From UBA1351 sp963677625 (GTDB lineage Bacteria; Bacillota; Clostridia; Lachnospirales; Vallitaleaceae), in contig CAXXSW010000011.1 of assembly GCA_963677625.2 (NCBI GenBank), positions 124,001-188,000 on the forward strand: a stretch of DNA of 64,000 nt, given 5' to 3'. The notes under the pieces were generated by a model that was not told the origin of the DNA, ran no database searches, and worked only from the letters and a program-made list of their open reading frames with translations. Of this stretch, positions 1-8,905 are shown one piece after another (the first letter of the stretch is position 1; each line of letters opens with the position of its first letter). The translations under genes were made by a program, and so were the position numbers.

Positions 1-527
1 AAGCTCATGTAACCTCAACTTTCCATATTTGTTGGGGGGCTCAAGCTGGGCTTTACTATCACTATGGTATTGAGAAGATTCCCCTAGAGAGAAAGATGCA
101 TGGTGTCTTTAAACATACTATTACAGATGGCTTATGCCCCTTAGTTAGAGGGTTTGATCATGAGTTTATGGTACCCCATTCCAGACATACAACCATTTCT
201 TTGGAAGATGTATTAAACCATCAGGAAATCAAACTTTTATCTTCTTCGGAAGAAGCAGGCTTTTATTTAGCAGTTAGTTTAGATGGGAAACAGATCTTTG
301 TTTCTGGTCACTCTGAGTATGACTCTGATACCTTGAAGCAAGAATACCTAAGAGATAAGGAAAGAGGTATGGACCCAAAACTACCTTATCGATATTTTCC
401 AGATAATGATCCATCAAAGGAACCTGAATCTACATGGAAAAGTCATGCACATCTTTTATTTAGTAATTGGTTAAATTATTATGTCTACCAAGCAACTCCA
501 TATCTCATGGAAGAAATTGGAGAGTAA
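1..527 (+). CDS. metA: homoserine O-acyltransferase MetA, C-terminal part (cut by window edge)
   Basis: The reading frame is open from base 3 and ends with TAA at 525-527, so the N-terminal part lies outside the window. The first visible residues carry the HICWGAQAG segment with the acyl-accepting cysteine (codon 30-32). Further on, GHSEY supplies the His and Glu (309-317) of the catalytic triad. MetA acylates homoserine in methionine synthesis. Many Firmicutes enzymes of this family use acetyl-CoA rather than succinyl-CoA, but the residue that decides this is not safely identifiable here. A strong hairpin follows directly, so this is probably the last gene of its transcript. Confidence 0.93.
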   Translation, partial: AHVTSTFHICWGAQAGLYYHYGIEKIPLERKMHGVFKHTITDGLCPLVRGFDHEFMVPHSRHTTISLEDVLNHQEIKLLSSSEEAGFYLAVSLDGKQIFVSGHSEYDSDTLKQEYLRDKERGMDPKLPYRYFPDNDPSKEPESTWKSHAHLLFSNWLNYYVYQATPYLMEEIGE

Positions 528-552
528 ATGTCTATATTGTTCCTATAGAATA

Positions 553-624
553 AAAAAAGGGACACAGTGGATACAGATGAGTCGTAAATTCCGAGCTCAT
601 CAATAGCCACTGTGTCCCTTTTAT
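553..624. terminator. bidirectional rho-independent terminator
   Basis: A near-perfect inverted repeat (aaagggacacagtgg at 556-570 with ccactgtgtcccttt at 607-621) encloses a smaller nested hairpin (gatgag/ctcatc). It is flanked by an A-run on the left and a T-run on the right. It lies between the convergent metA and aldo/keto reductase genes and could stop both. Confidence 0.85.
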
Positions 625-642
625 ATAATATACCCTATAAAA

Positions 643-1767
643 CTATGCTTCTATTAGCTTAGCTATTTTTTCCAAGGAATCAATGATTGGAATATGTTGA
701 GGACAATGTCCTTGGCAAACTCCACAGGCAATGCAGTCAGAAGCCTTACCGCCACCATTGGTTACCCATTTGTAATGACTCTTAACACCATCAAGGTTTT
801 CATAGGTTTTGTAAGTGTTGTAGGTTGCTAGAATAGCAGGTATATTAATTTTTTGTGGGCAATCTTCAACACAATATTTACAGTCTGTACATGGGATTGT
901 TTCTATTTTTTTCATTTCTTCAAGAACCTTATCAATGATACCATATTCATGTGGTGTCATTGGCTCAAAATTAGTCATGGTTTCAATGTTATCGTCCATT
1001 TGCTGAGTATTAGACATTCCACTAAGGATTGTAATAATACCTTCAAGTGATCCTAGATACCGCATAGCCCATGATGCAATAGAGGCATCAGGTTTTTCAG
1101 CCTTAAAGATAGCTTGGTTTTGATTGGACATGATTGCAAGATTACCACCCTTAATAGGCTCCATAATAATAATTGGTTTTTTGTGCTTTCTGGCAATTTC
1201 ATAACATTGCTTGGACTGAACTTTTTCGTCTTCCCAGTCAGCATAGTTAAGTTGAAGTTGAACAAACTCAGCTTCTGGATGTGCTGTTAGTATTTCGTCA
1301 AGAACATCAGCAGTATCGTGAAAAGAAAAGCCGAAATGTTTAATTAATCCTTTTTCTTTGGCCTTTTTTACAAAATCCCAACCGCCAATTTCATCCATTT
1401 GAATCATACGCTGTTTATCCAAAGCATGAAGTAAGTAGAAATCGAAATATCCAGCTCCAGTTCTTTCTAATTGCAGATTAAGAAGTGGTTCAAAATCTTC
1501 GTATTTCTTACATAACCATACAGGCATTTTTGACGCTAACTGAAAGGATTCACGAGGATATCGGTTGACTAGAACCTCTTTAACCGCTTCTTCAGACTTT
1601 CCGTTAATATAAGGATAAGCAGTGTCAAAATAAGTGAATCCCTTATCTAAAAAATGGTCAACCATTTGACATGTCTCATCCATGTCTACATTTTCACCGT
1701 TCATAGGCAGACGCATTAAACCAAAACCAAGTTTTGGGATGTTTTGGCCTAGATATTGTTCTTTCAT
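643..1767 (-). CDS. aldo/keto reductase with C-terminal 2x[4Fe-4S] ferredoxin-like domain
   Basis: The 374-aa protein begins with an aldo/keto reductase barrel (GLMRLPMNG, then DTAYPYINGKSE with the catalytic Asp and Tyr). It ends with two CxxCxxCxxxCP clusters at about residues 293-303 and 345-355, the ligands for two [4Fe-4S] clusters. This architecture is common in anaerobes and suggests ferredoxin-linked rather than purely NADPH-linked reduction; the substrate is unknown. The start at 1767 is chosen because a perfect AGGAGG sits 7 nt upstream (reverse complement of 1773-1778). A longer frame to 1809 would run into the promoter. Confidence 0.9.
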   Translation of the reverse strand: MKEQYLGQNIPKLGFGLMRLPMNGENVDMDETCQMVDHFLDKGFTYFDTAYPYINGKSEEAVKEVLVNRYPRESFQLASKMPVWLCKKYEDFEPLLNLQLERTGAGYFDFYLLHALDKQRMIQMDEIGGWDFVKKAKEKGLIKHFGFSFHDTADVLDEILTAHPEAEFVQLQLNYADWEDEKVQSKQCYEIARKHKKPIIIMEPIKGGNLAIMSNQNQAIFKAEKPDASIASWAMRYLGSLEGIITILSGMSNTQQMDDNIETMTNFEPMTPHEYGIIDKVLEEMKKIETIPCTDCKYCVEDCPQKINIPAILATYNTYKTYENLDGVKSHYKWVTNGGGKASDCIACGVCQGHCPQHIPIIDSLEKIAKLIEA

Positions 1768-1807
1768 GTTGTACCTCCTAGGTTGCAATGATGACTGTGT
1801 CATAAAC

Positions 1808-1838
1808 ATTATACTATAAAAGTCCTAGTATAAGTCAA
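1808..1838 (-). promoter_or_regulatory. promoter of the aldo/keto reductase
   Basis: On the minus strand TTGACT (1833-1838) and TATAAT (1808-1813) are separated by 19 nt, slightly long for a housekeeping promoter. The predicted transcript starts about 35 nt before the chosen ATG. Confidence 0.5.
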
Positions 1839-1866
1839 TTTTTTTATGGAAACTTATGAATATAGT

Positions 1867-1895
1867 TTGAGTTTTACTCTTTCAATAGATATAAT
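1867..1895 (+). promoter_or_regulatory. promoter of lspA
   Basis: TTGAGT (1867-1872), a 17-nt spacer and a perfect TATAAT (1890-1895) stand about 70 nt before the lspA start codon. Confidence 0.6.
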
Positions 1896-1963
1896 AGAAA
1901 TTAATAGAAAATTTAGTATTAGATTATAGAACTTAGATATAAAAGAGATGGAGTGTAAGGTAA

Positions 1964-2428
1964 ATGTTGTATATACTTATTATTATCATATTAGTTGTTG
2001 GGTTGGATCAAAGCACGAAGTTTTTTGCTAGAAAAAAATTTAAGGAAAAAGGAGTAGAAAAGGGCCCCTTTACTTTTGGGTTAATATTTAACCAGGGGGC
2101 TTTTAAGGGCTTATTTAAGAAAAAGCCAGATTTATTACTTAAGGTTCAGATAGTAGGAAGTTTAATTGTTTTTCTTCTTACCATAATGAGTCATTTTGTT
2201 TATAAAAACAAGATATTGACGACAGGATTTTCCTTATTAACCGGAGGGGCAATAGGAAATTTAATTGATCGGTTGACAGATGGGCGAGTCACCGATTTTC
2301 TAGCTATAAAGTGGACTAAAGATCTTTACTACAATTTAGCAGATTTTGCAATTTTTGCAGGTGGGATTCTTGTAGTTATATTTGAAATATATATTGAACT
2401 AAAAAACGCATGGTCAGGGCATTCCTGA
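1964..2428 (+). CDS. lspA: lipoprotein signal peptidase (signal peptidase II)
   Basis: A 154-aa polytopic membrane protein with all family motifs: DQSTK near residue 15, NQGAF at 43, GGAIGNLIDR at 94-103, VTDF (Asp111) and NLADF (Asp127). The last two aspartates are the expected catalytic pair. It cleaves the signal peptide of diacylglyceryl-modified prolipoproteins in the membrane. At least two lipoproteins in this window (the solute-binding protein at 21.8 kb and the DGY protein at 43.8 kb) would be substrates. The ribosome site is weak. The stop codon lies inside the terminator stem. Confidence 0.9.
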   Translation: MLYILIIIILVVGLDQSTKFFARKKFKEKGVEKGPFTFGLIFNQGAFKGLFKKKPDLLLKVQIVGSLIVFLLTIMSHFVYKNKILTTGFSLLTGGAIGNLIDRLTDGRVTDFLAIKWTKDLYYNLADFAIFAGGILVVIFEIYIELKNAWSGHS

Positions 2429-2450
2429 TCATGCGTTGGATTTTATTTTG
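2401..2450. terminator. bidirectional terminator overlapping the lspA stop codon
   Basis: acgcatggtcagg (2406-2418) pairs with cctgatcatgcgt (2424-2436) across a 5-nt loop, with A6 on the left and a T-rich run on the right. The TGA of lspA (2426-2428) is part of the right arm. It serves lspA on the plus strand and aroC on the minus strand. Confidence 0.85.
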
Positions 2451-3558
2451 TCCTATTAGTTTTTCCAAATATGGAGCGGATATAGTCCATTTGTTTTGAT
2501 GTCTGTTGCATGAGCAGATCAGCAAGTACCAGAGCAATCATATTTTCGATAACGATTACAGCTCTTGGAACGATAACAGGATCGTGGCGACCACCGATAA
2601 CCAAGTCAATAACTTGGCCGCTTCGATTAGTAGCCTGCTGTGTCATATGAATGCTTGGAGTTGCCTTGACGGCGGCACGAACAGTGATTATAGAACCATC
2701 TGAGACACCTCCAGTCATACCTCCTGCATGATTAGTTGATTTGACAGGCTTCCCGTCCTGAAGTTCATAAAAGTCGTTATTATCAAATCCAGTCATATCA
2801 CTGGCAGCAAAACCTGCACCAATTTCTACACCTTTCATTGCGCCTACAGACATAATAGCGTGAGAAATCAAACCATCTAGCTTGTCAAAGACCGGTTCAC
2901 CAATACCCGCTGGCATGCCTTGAACCTTACATTCAATAATACCACCCGCTGAGTTACCTTCCTTGATGAGCCTGCGCATATATTCTTCGGTTTCCTCTAC
3001 TATAGATGGATCAGGAAATCGAAAGGGATTGTTGTATATTTCTTCTTTGTCAAAGTTGTCCATATTTACATGAATAGGTCCGATGGATTTGGCATAACTA
3101 GTAATATGTATGCCTAGGTCGGCTAATATTTTTTTGGCGATGGCTCCACCTGCAACACGACCGATGGTTTCTCGACCAGATGAACGGCCACCACCTCTGT
3201 AATCTCTAAAACCATATTTTTCATCATAAGCATAATCAGCGTGACCTGGACGGTAAATATCCATGATCTCTGAGTAATCTCGGGAACGTTGGTCTTTGTT
3301 TTTAACCATAAGTGAGATTGGGGTTCCTGTTGTTTTTCCTTCAAAAACACCAGATAGAATCTGAACTTTATCTGATTCATCCCTAGGGGTGCAATATGGG
3401 CTTTGGCCTGGACGTCTCTTGTTTAAATCAAGTTGGATATCACGTTCGCTTAGGTCAAGTCCTGCTGGACACCCATCAATGACAACACCTACGCCTAATC
3501 CGTGGGATTCTCCCCAGGTTGTTATACTGAATAATTTTCCAAAACTGGATCCTGCCAT
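2443..3558 (-). CDS. aroC: chorismate synthase
   Basis: The 371-aa protein opens with AGSSFGKLFSITTWGESHG, the classic chorismate synthase N-terminus. It continues with RRPGQS, then DYRGGGRSSGRETIGRVAGG and the RHDP-type C-terminal motif (GGRHDPVIVPRA). It makes chorismate from EPSP and needs reduced FMN. The start is set at 3558 because AAAGGAG lies 5 nt upstream; a frame starting 5 codons earlier would bury that site. It has its own promoter and a terminator shared with lspA, so it is monocistronic and separated from other shikimate genes. Confidence 0.97.
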   Translation of the reverse strand: MAGSSFGKLFSITTWGESHGLGVGVVIDGCPAGLDLSERDIQLDLNKRRPGQSPYCTPRDESDKVQILSGVFEGKTTGTPISLMVKNKDQRSRDYSEIMDIYRPGHADYAYDEKYGFRDYRGGGRSSGRETIGRVAGGAIAKKILADLGIHITSYAKSIGPIHVNMDNFDKEEIYNNPFRFPDPSIVEETEEYMRRLIKEGNSAGGIIECKVQGMPAGIGEPVFDKLDGLISHAIMSVGAMKGVEIGAGFAASDMTGFDNNDFYELQDGKPVKSTNHAGGMTGGVSDGSIITVRAAVKATPSIHMTQQATNRSGQVIDLVIGGRHDPVIVPRAVIVIENMIALVLADLLMQQTSKQMDYIRSIFGKTNRTK

Positions 3559-3620
3559 TATAGCTCCTTTCATTGTCTTGTATATAAAGACATATTGTCT
3601 AAAGTTTCATAAGTAGGACC

Positions 3621-3649
3621 ATTATAATTGATTTAACGCGATAAAGCAA
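3621..3649 (-). promoter_or_regulatory. promoter of aroC
   Basis: On the minus strand TTGCTT (3644-3649), a 17-nt spacer and TATAAT (3621-3626). Confidence 0.55.
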
Positions 3650-3836
3650 GTTGGAGGGTGGCAGGAAGGTGAGAGGAAGTTTATGGGTGGAACAATTGTT
3701 ATGGAAACCTTATTATTTTAGTGTATAATTAGTTTAAGTATTATCAAAAAAATGATGGAAGTGGCTTAAGCTTTCTATATCAAGAAAAAGTGCTCAGGCT
3801 ATGAATGCTGAACTTTAGTTGGACTTCTAAAAGAGG
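3650..3836. other. non-coding spacer between aroC and tgt promoters
   Basis: No supported gene or RNA is visible here. The sequence includes an AT-rich patch (TTGTTA ... TATAAT around 3698-3730) whose boxes are about 22 nt apart and therefore not a convincing promoter. Confidence 0.5.
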
Positions 3837-3864
3837 TTGAAATAAATGCTAAAAATGGTATAAT
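3837..3864 (+). promoter_or_regulatory. promoter of tgt
   Basis: TTGAAA (3837-3842), 16 nt, TATAAT (3859-3864). The same boxes and spacing recur before scfA (8619-8646). The leader to tgt would be about 90 nt. Confidence 0.55.
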
Positions 3865-3959
3865 TTCTAAAGTTGACTTAAAAGAGTACCGAGAGATATG
3901 TACAAAGAGAACATAAGAGTTCGTGACAGAAGTTATGATATATTAAAAAGAGGTAGAAT

Positions 3960-5096
3960 ATGTATGAATTAATAACAAAAGATGGAATGGCTAAAAGAGG
4001 TCGCTTTAAAACAGTACATGGCAGCATTGAGACACCAGTATTCATGAATGTTGGTACAGCTGCAGCTATCAAAGGCGGTGTTTCAACAAAAGACCTTCAT
4101 GATGTAAAATGTCAGGTTGAACTTTCCAATACCTATCACCTTCACGTTCGACCTGGTGATGATGTAGTATATAAGCTTGGAGGTCTGCATAAGTTTATGG
4201 TATGGGATAAGCCAATACTAACTGATTCAGGTGGATTTCAGGTTTTCAGTCTTGCAAAGCTTCGAAAGATTAAAGAAGAAGGCGTATATTTTGCATCACA
4301 TATCGATGGTAAAAGAATATTTATGGGACCTGAGGAGAGTATGCAGATCCAATCCAATCTTGCATCAACTATTGCTATGGCTTTTGATGAGTGTCCCCCT
4401 CATCCTGCTACTAGAAAATACATGGAAGATTCAGTCAATAGGACAACAAGGTGGCTTGAGCGCTGTAAAAAGGAAATGGGACGCTTAAATACTTTAGAAA
4501 GAACGATTAACAAGGAACAAATGCTATTTGGTATAAACCAAGGAGGGACTTTTGAAGACATCCGTATAGAGCATGCCAAGGTAATCTCTGATATGGATTT
4601 GGATGGCTATGCTCTTGGTGGCTTAGCAGTTGGTGAGAGCCATGAGGATATGTACCGGATCATCGAAAAAACGACACCTTTTCTTCCGCAAGACAAACCA
4701 ACATACTTAATGGGAGTTGGAACTCCTGAAAACATTCTAGAAGCAGTTGATCGTGGGGTGGATTTCTTTGACTGTGTATATCCTACCAGGAATGGAAGGC
4801 ATGGCCATGTATATACAAATAAGGGAAAAATGAACTTATTGAATAAACGGTTTGAACTTGATGATGCACCTATTGAAGAAGGTTGTGGCTGTGAGGCTTG
4901 TACAAGATATTCAAGAGGGTATATCAGGCATTTATTGAAGGCTAAAGAAATGCTAGGACTACGTCTTGCAGTACTCCATAATCTATATTTCTACAATTCT
5001 ATGATGGAAGAAATCAGACTAGCTATTGAAGAAGGTAGATATAAGCAATATAAAGAAGCTAAGATTGAAGCTTTTAAACGTGGGATCGACGGTTAA
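3960..5096 (+). CDS. tgt: tRNA-guanine(34) transglycosylase (queuine tRNA-ribosyltransferase)
   Basis: The 378-aa enzyme exchanges guanine 34 of GUN-anticodon tRNAs for the queuosine precursor preQ1. Visible features are TDSGGFQVFS with the general-base Asp89, the nucleophile region FFDCVYPTRNGRHGH, and the C-terminal zinc site CGCEACTRYSRGYIRHLL...H. One oddity is GTAAAIKGG where most homologues have GTQATVKG. AGAGGTAG precedes the start. yajC follows, the usual bacterial tgt-yajC order. Confidence 0.97.
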   Translation: MYELITKDGMAKRGRFKTVHGSIETPVFMNVGTAAAIKGGVSTKDLHDVKCQVELSNTYHLHVRPGDDVVYKLGGLHKFMVWDKPILTDSGGFQVFSLAKLRKIKEEGVYFASHIDGKRIFMGPEESMQIQSNLASTIAMAFDECPPHPATRKYMEDSVNRTTRWLERCKKEMGRLNTLERTINKEQMLFGINQGGTFEDIRIEHAKVISDMDLDGYALGGLAVGESHEDMYRIIEKTTPFLPQDKPTYLMGVGTPENILEAVDRGVDFFDCVYPTRNGRHGHVYTNKGKMNLLNKRFELDDAPIEEGCGCEACTRYSRGYIRHLLKAKEMLGLRLAVLHNLYFYNSMMEEIRLAIEEGRYKQYKEAKIEAFKRGIDG

Positions 5097-5243
5097 AGAT
5101 TAAATGATTAAGGTTCCATAAAAATCACAAATATTATCTTGACAGTAGATAGGGTCTAAGTGTACTCTATTATATAGATTGTAATTTAGGGTCTAGTGAA
5201 AGACTGTGTTTTACGATAGTCCAAGTATTTTAGGAGGAAAATA

Positions 5244-5585
5244 ATGAGTCAATTTTTATTTTTACTTGATGCAAATGGTTCAGGTACATCAAGTGGTATT
5301 ATTCAAATGTTAGTTTTATACGCTGCAATTTTTGGTATTTTCTGGTTTTTCCTGATTCGTCCACAACGTAAGAGACAAAGGGAAACAGAATCTATGCAAA
5401 ATAGCATTGAAAACGGGGATGAAGTACTAACAAACGGCGGTTTTTATGGTAAAGTTGTTGATAAAATCAATGATGTATATGTAGTAGAATTTGGAACCAA
5501 TAAAACTGTACGTGTTCATGTACATAAATCAGCTATTACTTCAAAATCAAGTCCAGACTTGTCAGTATCAAGCGACGAAGAATAG
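5244..5585 (+). CDS. yajC: preprotein translocase accessory subunit YajC
   Basis: A 113-aa protein with one membrane segment (about residues 17-38) followed by the conserved FFLIRPQRKRQ and a small cytoplasmic domain containing GDEVLTNGGFYGKVV. YajC associates with SecDF. The partner secDF gene lies about 4.7 kb downstream, beyond two inserted genes and the SCIFF pair. AGGAGG sits just before the ATG. The tail is acidic and serine-rich. Confidence 0.95.
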   Translation: MSQFLFLLDANGSGTSSGIIQMLVLYAAIFGIFWFFLIRPQRKRQRETESMQNSIENGDEVLTNGGFYGKVVDKINDVYVVEFGTNKTVRVHVHKSAITSKSSPDLSVSSDEE

Positions 5586-5593
5586 AAAGTTTA

Positions 5594-5623
5594 AAAAGAG
5601 CCCTTAGGGCTCTTTTATTTTTC
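5594..5623 (+). terminator. rho-independent terminator after yajC
   Basis: aaaagagccc/gggctctttt with a 3-nt loop, followed by TATTTTTC. The A-run on the left means it may also serve the convergent PHP gene. Confidence 0.85.
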
Positions 5624-5711
5624 TATAGAAAATCGTATTGTAATAGTGTGCTAATTCTTAGTTTTGGGCATGTTTAAGCTTATGTATAAAAAACACATAG
5701 GTGTGGAATTA

Positions 5712-6566
5712 TCATGGTAATAATAGATGTTTTTTTAGGTGGTCTAGCAATATATCAGGAACCATAAGGTTTCCATATCCATTGCCAAGATCTAAGCCTA
5801 TTTTGTTATCGCCATGATAGTCAGAACCACCGACTTCTAGAAGGTCATAGTGGCTTGCTATATTTCTCATTCTTTGATGTTGGCGGCTGTCATATAAGGA
5901 GTAATAGCTTTCAATGGCCTTTAGTCCGTATGATTTGAGGATACCAATCATATGGAGGAGACTATCATCTTCTAGCTTGTATAAGGTAGGATGTGCAATG
6001 GCAGAAATACCACCGGTAGAGTTTATAAGTTCAATTACTTTTTTGGAGGAAACATTTTCTCTAGGTATATATGCGGGTTTTCCGTTGCCGATTAATTGAT
6101 TAAAGACTGAATTCTTGTCCTTAAAATATCCTTTTTCGACTAGAAGGCTTGCGAAATGACTCCTTGTAATAATGCTTCCGTTGGCGAAGATATCTAATTC
6201 TTCCATTGAAATGTCATATCCAAGTTTGTTTAACTTTTTTATAAGACTTTGGTTACGGTTTGTACGGTCAGTTAATATGGAGCTTAAACCTTCAATGAAG
6301 GTTTTATTGTGAGGATCAATAAAAAGGCCTAGAATATGAATGTCAAAATCGTAGCCTTTCAGTCCGGTTGAGAATTCGATGCCTGGTATTAGTTCTAAGG
6401 GGAGCGAAAGCTTTTTCAGGTAGGCCATGCCTTCCATTAGCCCCTTTATGGTATCATGGTCTGTGATAGCAAGTGCTTTAAGTTGTTTCTCTATAGCGTA
6501 GTCGATAAGTTCAGAGGGGGTAAGAGTTCCATCTGAAGCTGTTGTATGGGCGTGTAAATCTATCAT
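5712..6566 (-). CDS. PHP-domain phosphoesterase (TrpH/YciV-like)
   Basis: A 284-aa protein with the metal-binding PHP motifs in order: IDLHAHTTASDGTLTP at the N-terminus, ITDHDT, IPGIEFS, IAHP and GGSDYHG near the end. Characterised relatives hydrolyse 3',5'-nucleoside bisphosphates and short RNAs. The ATG at 6566 is chosen because MIDLHAHT is the typical N-terminus. However, the only good ribosome site (AAAGGAG) is 23 nt away and stands 5 nt before an in-frame ATT at 6584, so the true start may be six codons earlier. It is divergent from the ABC-F gene. Confidence 0.85.
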   Translation of the reverse strand: MIDLHAHTTASDGTLTPSELIDYAIEKQLKALAITDHDTIKGLMEGMAYLKKLSLPLELIPGIEFSTGLKGYDFDIHILGLFIDPHNKTFIEGLSSILTDRTNRNQSLIKKLNKLGYDISMEELDIFANGSIITRSHFASLLVEKGYFKDKNSVFNQLIGNGKPAYIPRENVSSKKVIELINSTGGISAIAHPTLYKLEDDSLLHMIGILKSYGLKAIESYYSLYDSRQHQRMRNIASHYDLLEVGGSDYHGDNKIGLDLGNGYGNLMVPDILLDHLKKHLLLP

Positions 6567-6648
6567 ATTAACGTCAAGTAAAATTGACTCTCCTTTCCAA
6601 AAATGAATAACAAACTTATTATAGCATAAGAAGAGAGAAGGTGACATA

Positions 6649-8622
6649 ATGATTGAACTTGGTGTCAGTAATCTAAAAAAACAGTTTGGAGATACAACTA
6701 TATTTGAAAACATAACATTTGAGCTGAGTTCCACAGAAAGATTGGGACTTATTGGTGCTAATGGAGTAGGAAAGACGACTTTGATGAAAATTCTCATGGG
6801 TATGGAGAAAGCTAATGAAGGAGATGTGTTTAAAAGAAAGGGTGCTAGCTTTGGATATTTAAATCAAATACCGGATTATGGAGAGAATATATTAGCCATT
6901 GAAGTAGTTGAAAAAGCTTTTGAAGATTTGAATTTAATTGATAGAGAACTTAAAGACTTAGAAAGAGACATGAGTCTTGGAGGCGATAAGCTTGATAAGC
7001 TGATTAAGCGTCATGGAAATCTGAGTATAGAGTATGAAAGACTTGGCGGATACATGAAAGATACAAATCTAAAGAAGGTTATGATTGGCTTGTCTATTTC
7101 AGAGGAAATGCAAGTTAGACCTTTTCATCTTTTATCAGGTGGTGAGCAGACAAGAATAGTTCTTGCTAAGATTTTGTTGGAAAAACCTGATGTACTCTTG
7201 TTAGATGAGCCATCTAACCATCTGGATATGGCGTCTATTGAATGGTTGGAGGAATATCTGAAGGAATATGAAGGGGCTGTACTTATTATTTCCCATGATA
7301 GATATTTTCTTGACCGTGTCGTCGGAAAAATAGTTGAGTTGACTTATGATGAAGCTTTAATTTACCATGGTAACTACACTTATTATACTATTGAGAAGGA
7401 ACGTCGTTTTCTTATAGCCATGAAACACTATGAACAGCAACAGAAAAAAATTAAAAAGATGGAAGAACAGATTAAACGCTACCGTATTTGGGGTGAAATG
7501 CGTGACTCTGACAAGATGTATCGTCGTGCAAAGGAACTTGAAAAAAGACTTGTAAAAATGGATAAACTTCAAAAACCCCAATATGAAAAGAGGAAAATGG
7601 CTCTTAATATGTCTGTCGGACATAGAAGTGGTAAGCGGGTCATGGAACTTTCTGAGCTTACAAAAAGCTTTGATGATAAGGTTTTATTTAAAGAGGCGAA
7701 TTTGACTCTTTGGTATAAGGATTTTTTATGTGTTTTAGGCAGTAATGGTACAGGAAAAACGACACTCCTAAAGATTTTAACTGGAGAATTAAAAGCGGAT
7801 CATGGACAAATCAAAATAGGAAGTCGCATACATATGGGGTATCTTCCTCAGGTTGTTGAATTTGATGATGAGAATGTGACAATCATGGAGTACTTTCAAA
7901 GTATTTATCCGGTGACCAATGGTGAGGCGAGAAAGCAGTTGGCTAAAGCATTATTTGTTAAAGACGACGTGTTTAAAAAACTTAAGGTCTTATCAGGTGG
8001 TGAAAAGTCTCGCTTAAAGCTTAATGTACTTATGTATGGTGATGTTAATCTTATGCTTCTGGATGAACCTACCAATCATTTGGATATCGATTCAAGAGAA
8101 GTACTTGAAGAAAACCTGCTTCAGTACGATGGTAGCTTGCTTTTTATTAGTCATGACAGGTATTTTGTTGATAAGATGGCTTCTAGAATTGCTGAAATTG
8201 AAGATTCATCATTACATATTTATGAGGGTGATTACCAATATTATAAGGAAGAGAAGGCAAGACGATTTACTTTAATAAATGGTGAAGTTGAAAGTAGAAG
8301 AAAAAATGATGATAAATACAACAATAAATATTTGGAAGAAAAAGAAATAAAGTCTTCTCATTCAAAAGATATAAACAATAAAAAAGGCTTTGAAAGCAGT
8401 GGTTGTAAGGAAGAAAAAGTCCTTAGTAAAAATGCCAAGAAAAGACTAGAAGAGATAGAAATAATTATTGAAGCAAAAGATGAAGAATTAGATGAGCTCA
8501 ATGAGTATTTAGTGAAGATTGGTGACCAAGTGGACCTTGTTAATGATACCATGTTACGAATTCAGGAAAAGCAGAAGGAATTGGAACTTTTATATGAGGA
8601 ATGGGAACAAATAACAATTTGA
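6649..8622 (+). CDS. ABC-F family ATPase (ribosome-associated, Uup/YdiF-like)
   Basis: A soluble 657-aa protein with two complete ATPase domains and no membrane segment. The first has Walker A GANGVGKT (36-43), LSGGEQTR and LLLDEPSNHLD; the second has GSNGTGKT, LSGGEKSR and LMLLDEPTNHLD. Between them is the basic, charged linker typical of ABC-F factors. The C-terminal ~100 residues are a predicted coiled coil (EEIEIIIEAKDEELDELNEY...). Relatives act in the ribosomal E site in translation control or antibiotic protection. No resistance motif can be assigned. GAAGGTGA precedes the start. Confidence 0.92.
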   Translation: MIELGVSNLKKQFGDTTIFENITFELSSTERLGLIGANGVGKTTLMKILMGMEKANEGDVFKRKGASFGYLNQIPDYGENILAIEVVEKAFEDLNLIDRELKDLERDMSLGGDKLDKLIKRHGNLSIEYERLGGYMKDTNLKKVMIGLSISEEMQVRPFHLLSGGEQTRIVLAKILLEKPDVLLLDEPSNHLDMASIEWLEEYLKEYEGAVLIISHDRYFLDRVVGKIVELTYDEALIYHGNYTYYTIEKERRFLIAMKHYEQQQKKIKKMEEQIKRYRIWGEMRDSDKMYRRAKELEKRLVKMDKLQKPQYEKRKMALNMSVGHRSGKRVMELSELTKSFDDKVLFKEANLTLWYKDFLCVLGSNGTGKTTLLKILTGELKADHGQIKIGSRIHMGYLPQVVEFDDENVTIMEYFQSIYPVTNGEARKQLAKALFVKDDVFKKLKVLSGGEKSRLKLNVLMYGDVNLMLLDEPTNHLDIDSREVLEENLLQYDGSLLFISHDRYFVDKMASRIAEIEDSSLHIYEGDYQYYKEEKARRFTLINGEVESRRKNDDKYNNKYLEEKEIKSSHSKDINNKKGFESSGCKEEKVLSKNAKKRLEEIEIIIEAKDEELDELNEYLVKIGDQVDLVNDTMLRIQEKQKELELLYEEWEQITI

Positions 8623-8646
8623 AAAACCTGAAATATATGGTATAAT
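8619..8646 (+). promoter_or_regulatory. promoter of scfA
   Basis: TTGAAA (8619-8624), 16 nt, TATAAT (8641-8646). It begins inside the last codons of the ABC-F gene and gives a leader of about 25 nt before scfA. Confidence 0.65.
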
Positions 8647-8678
8647 GGGTAAGGTTAATTACAAAGGAGGACATAAAC

Positions 8679-8825
8679 ATGAAGCATATTAAAACTTTAA
8701 ATAGCACAGTTCTTCAAAATACTGTTAAACATGGTGGATGTGGTGAATGTCAAACTTCATGCCAATCAGCATGCAAGACGTCATGTACAGTCGGCAACCA
8801 AAGTTGCGAAAACGAGAATAAGTAA
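8679..8825 (+). CDS. scfA: six-cysteine SCIFF precursor peptide (ranthipeptide)
   Basis: A 48-aa peptide begins MKHIKTLNS and contains six cysteines at 21, 24, 28, 32, 36 and 43 in the block CGECQTSCQSACKTSC, followed by TVGNQSC. This matches the near-invariant SCIFF (six Cys in forty-five) peptide of Clostridia, which its radical-SAM partner crosslinks through Cys thioethers. AAAGGAGG lies 9 nt before the ATG. The maturase follows after a hairpin. The biological role of mature SCIFF is not firmly known; quorum-sensing-like functions have been proposed for ranthipeptides. Confidence 0.97.
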   Translation: MKHIKTLNSTVLQNTVKHGGCGECQTSCQSACKTSCTVGNQSCENENK

Positions 8826-8828
8826 TTT

Positions 8829-8861
8829 TAAGCAGTGACATTTGTCGCTGCTTATTACTTG
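8829..8861 (+). terminator. attenuating hairpin between scfA and scfB
   Basis: taagcagtgaca (8829-8840) pairs with tgtcgctgctta (8843-8854) with one G-T pair, followed by TTACTT. The short T-run suggests partial termination, which would yield far more peptide transcript than maturase transcript. Confidence 0.6.
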
Positions 8862-8905
8862 TCATAGACAGAGGCCTATGGCAGGTTGTTAGGAAGGAAA
8901 ATGTA

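Noticed and set aside
3698..3735. TTGTTA...TATAAT as a second tgt promoter
   Set aside because: The boxes are about 22 nt apart, too far for a standard promoter, and a better pair lies at 3837-3864.
5139..5172. TTGACA near 5139 as a yajC promoter
   Set aside because: No acceptable -10 box lies 16-18 nt downstream; yajC can be read from the tgt transcript.
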